From the NCBI GenBank assembly GCA_032123035.1, contig JAQBFV010000034.1, positions 1-42,689 on the forward strand: a stretch of DNA of 42,689 nt, in the 5' to 3' direction. Below are positions 41,765-42,689 of the stretch, piece after piece (within the stretch, counting starts at the first letter, position 1; the number at the start of each line of letters is the position of its first letter). A program made the position numbers and the translations under genes. Under the pieces are notes generated by a model. The model saw only the letters and a list, made by a program, of their open reading frames with translations. It had not been told where the DNA came from and ran no database searches. The DNA comes from SG8-41 sp032123035 (GTDB lineage: Bacteria > Pseudomonadota > Gammaproteobacteria > Burkholderiales > SG8-41).

Positions 41765-42520
41765 TCAGTTCGGCTTCATGTTCACCCGCGCCTGCGCCGC
41801 CTCCTCGGGTGTCATGTTGTCGATCCGCTCCTCGAGGAACGGCGTCGAGCACACCACGGCGTAGCGCGCGAACGGCGATTCCACCTGCAGCCGATAGGAT
41901 TCTCCGCGCGGCACGTAAATGATATCCCCGCTCCCGACCGACTTCGATTTGCCCCCAGCCTGTGCCTGCAGCCGCCCGTTCAGGACGTAGATGAACATCT
42001 CGCGCTGACTTGTGGTCTCCGGCTCATCGTAGCCGCCCGGCACCTCGCAGAAGCCGAACGCCAGCCGTTCGCCCTCGATCCAGTCAATGTGCCGCGCCGA
42101 GCGCCGCGGGGCTTCGAGCGACTCGATGACGGGGTAGAAGCACACGTTGAGGTCTTCGATGATGGCCTGGGACTTGCCTGGGGCCTTCTGGTGCTTGTCG
42201 CGGTCCCCGACCCGGTACTTGCGATTGACCTCGTCAACAGTCATCGCCTTTTCGGGCACCGCCTCGTCTTCGGCGAGCCCGACGACCGTCCAGGTCTTGT
42301 CCTTGATATAGAGATACTGGCAGTTGCCGTCCTCGGTCGCCCTCATCGAATGCCGCGCGTAGGCTGGCGCATGGACGAACGTGCCGGGGCTCACGATACG
42401 GCGATCTTTGCCGACGATCGCGTTGACGTTACCGCGTATCGGGAAAATCAGGAGCTCGTTCGGATGGTAATGCAACTCGGAGCCGGTGCCCGCGTTCTTG
42501 TGCAGCAGGGGCTGCGGCGC
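41765..42520 (-). CDS. Bicupin protein, N-terminus missing
   Basis: At least 237 residues. The first cupin has NAGTGSELHYHPNELLIFPI (HxHxxE) and GTFVHAPAYARHSM, so three His ligands can be seen. The second cupin (VLNGRLQAQAGGKSKSVGSG, then DIIYVPRGESYRL) keeps the fold but no metal ligands. This asymmetry is typical of bicupins with one active site, as in ring-cleaving dioxygenases, but I cannot name a substrate. Only a TTG at 42475 could start it, which would cut into the first cupin motif. The coding frame clearly continues upstream (LLHKNAGTGSE) and then turns into sequence that belongs to another gene on the opposite strand. It is 5'-truncated at 42496-42523. Confidence 0.75.
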   Translation of the reverse strand, partial: APQPLLHKNAGTGSELHYHPNELLIFPIRGNVNAIVGKDRRIVSPGTFVHAPAYARHSMRATEDGNCQYLYIKDKTWTVVGLAEDEAVPEKAMTVDEVNRKYRVGDRDKHQKAPGKSQAIIEDLNVCFYPVIESLEAPRRSARHIDWIEGERLAFGFCEVPGGYDEPETTSQREMFIYVLNGRLQAQAGGKSKSVGSGDIIYVPRGESYRLQVESPFARYAVVCSTPFLEERIDNMTPEEAAQARVNMKPN

Positions 42521-42522
42521 AT

Positions 42523-42689
42523 CGAGGCTACGACTTGAGTTCGTTGCGCGCGCGGCAAGTGGTCAGTGAAGATTTCATGCGCTTTGACTACGTGCTGGCC
42601 ATGGATGAAGACAACCTGGCCATATTGCAACGACTATGTCCGGATACGCATCGCGACCGCGTACGCCTGTTTCTGGATTTTGCTGATGA
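42523..42689 (+). CDS. Low-molecular-weight protein-tyrosine phosphatase, internal fragment
   Basis: 55 codons run off the right end: RGYDLSSLRARQVVSEDF, then FDYVLAMDEDNLAILQRLCP and RVRLFLDFAD. This is unmistakably the middle of an LMW phosphatase, corresponding to RGYDISGLRGRQVTRRDFSE of the complete copy at 19150-19623. It differs in sequence, so it is a paralogue or comes from elsewhere. The first ~60 residues, including the CxxxxxR active site, are absent; the bases to the left belong to the bicupin gene on the other strand. Confidence 0.8.

Overview
The window reads as chromosome from a GC-rich betaproteobacterium, Burkholderiales/Nitrosomonadales-like. The evidence is the gene order yceD-rpmF-plsX-fabH-fabD-fabG-acpP-fabF-pabC-mltG-tmk-holB-tatD, the divergent rluC/rne and uvrB/aminotransferase pairs, a long RNase E with an Arg/Pro/Gln-rich tail, and two tripartite tricarboxylate transporter (TTT) systems. 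Species cannot be named from the sequence alone. Both ends cut through genes, so this is probably a whole contig or an arbitrary cut.

Layout. 1-319: 3' end of a glutaryl-CoA dehydrogenase. 466-1350: an orphan membrane PAS protein. 1527-12527 (minus strand): a long fatty-acid, phospholipid, folate, cell-wall and replication operon, ending in a secreted ankyrin protein. It starts at a near-consensus promoter whose predicted start site lies only a few bases before the yceD start codon. 12619-16004: maf facing sppA, a HAD phosphatase and rluC; a REP-like palindrome separates maf from sppA. 16005-19153: a long leader and rne. 19150-20412: a low-molecular-weight tyrosine phosphatase and an unknown two-half protein.

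20562-23822: the first TTT operon (tctB-tctA-tctC), closed by a strong terminator. 23896-28758: uvrB divergent from an aspartate/aromatic aminotransferase, then an AsmA-like protein. 28785-28935: tRNA-Asn with its own promoter and terminator. 28936-30240 looks like the remains of a small island integrated at this tRNA: the tail of a tyrosine recombinase, an orphan Rap1a/Tai-type immunity protein, two tiny ORFs and a degenerate copy of the tRNA 3' end.

30577-35914: a second TTT system, with its two membrane subunits fused in one chain. Next to it are a polysaccharide-deacetylase-fold hydrolase and a maleate-isomerase/Asp-Glu-racemase-fold protein that lacks both usual catalytic cysteines. Together they suggest uptake and breakdown of an unidentified carboxylate or cyclic amide. 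36012-38258: three small or secreted unknowns. 38341-39387: a CobW/YjiA-type metal GTPase, preceded by a striking array of ten GGTGAAC heptamers. 39537-42520: a minus-strand operon of a bicupin, a 3-hydroxyisobutyrate-dehydrogenase-like enzyme and an LVIVD beta-propeller protein. At the right edge the bicupin loses its N-terminus exactly where the middle of a second tyrosine phosphatase begins on the other strand, which suggests a rearrangement or an assembly chimera.
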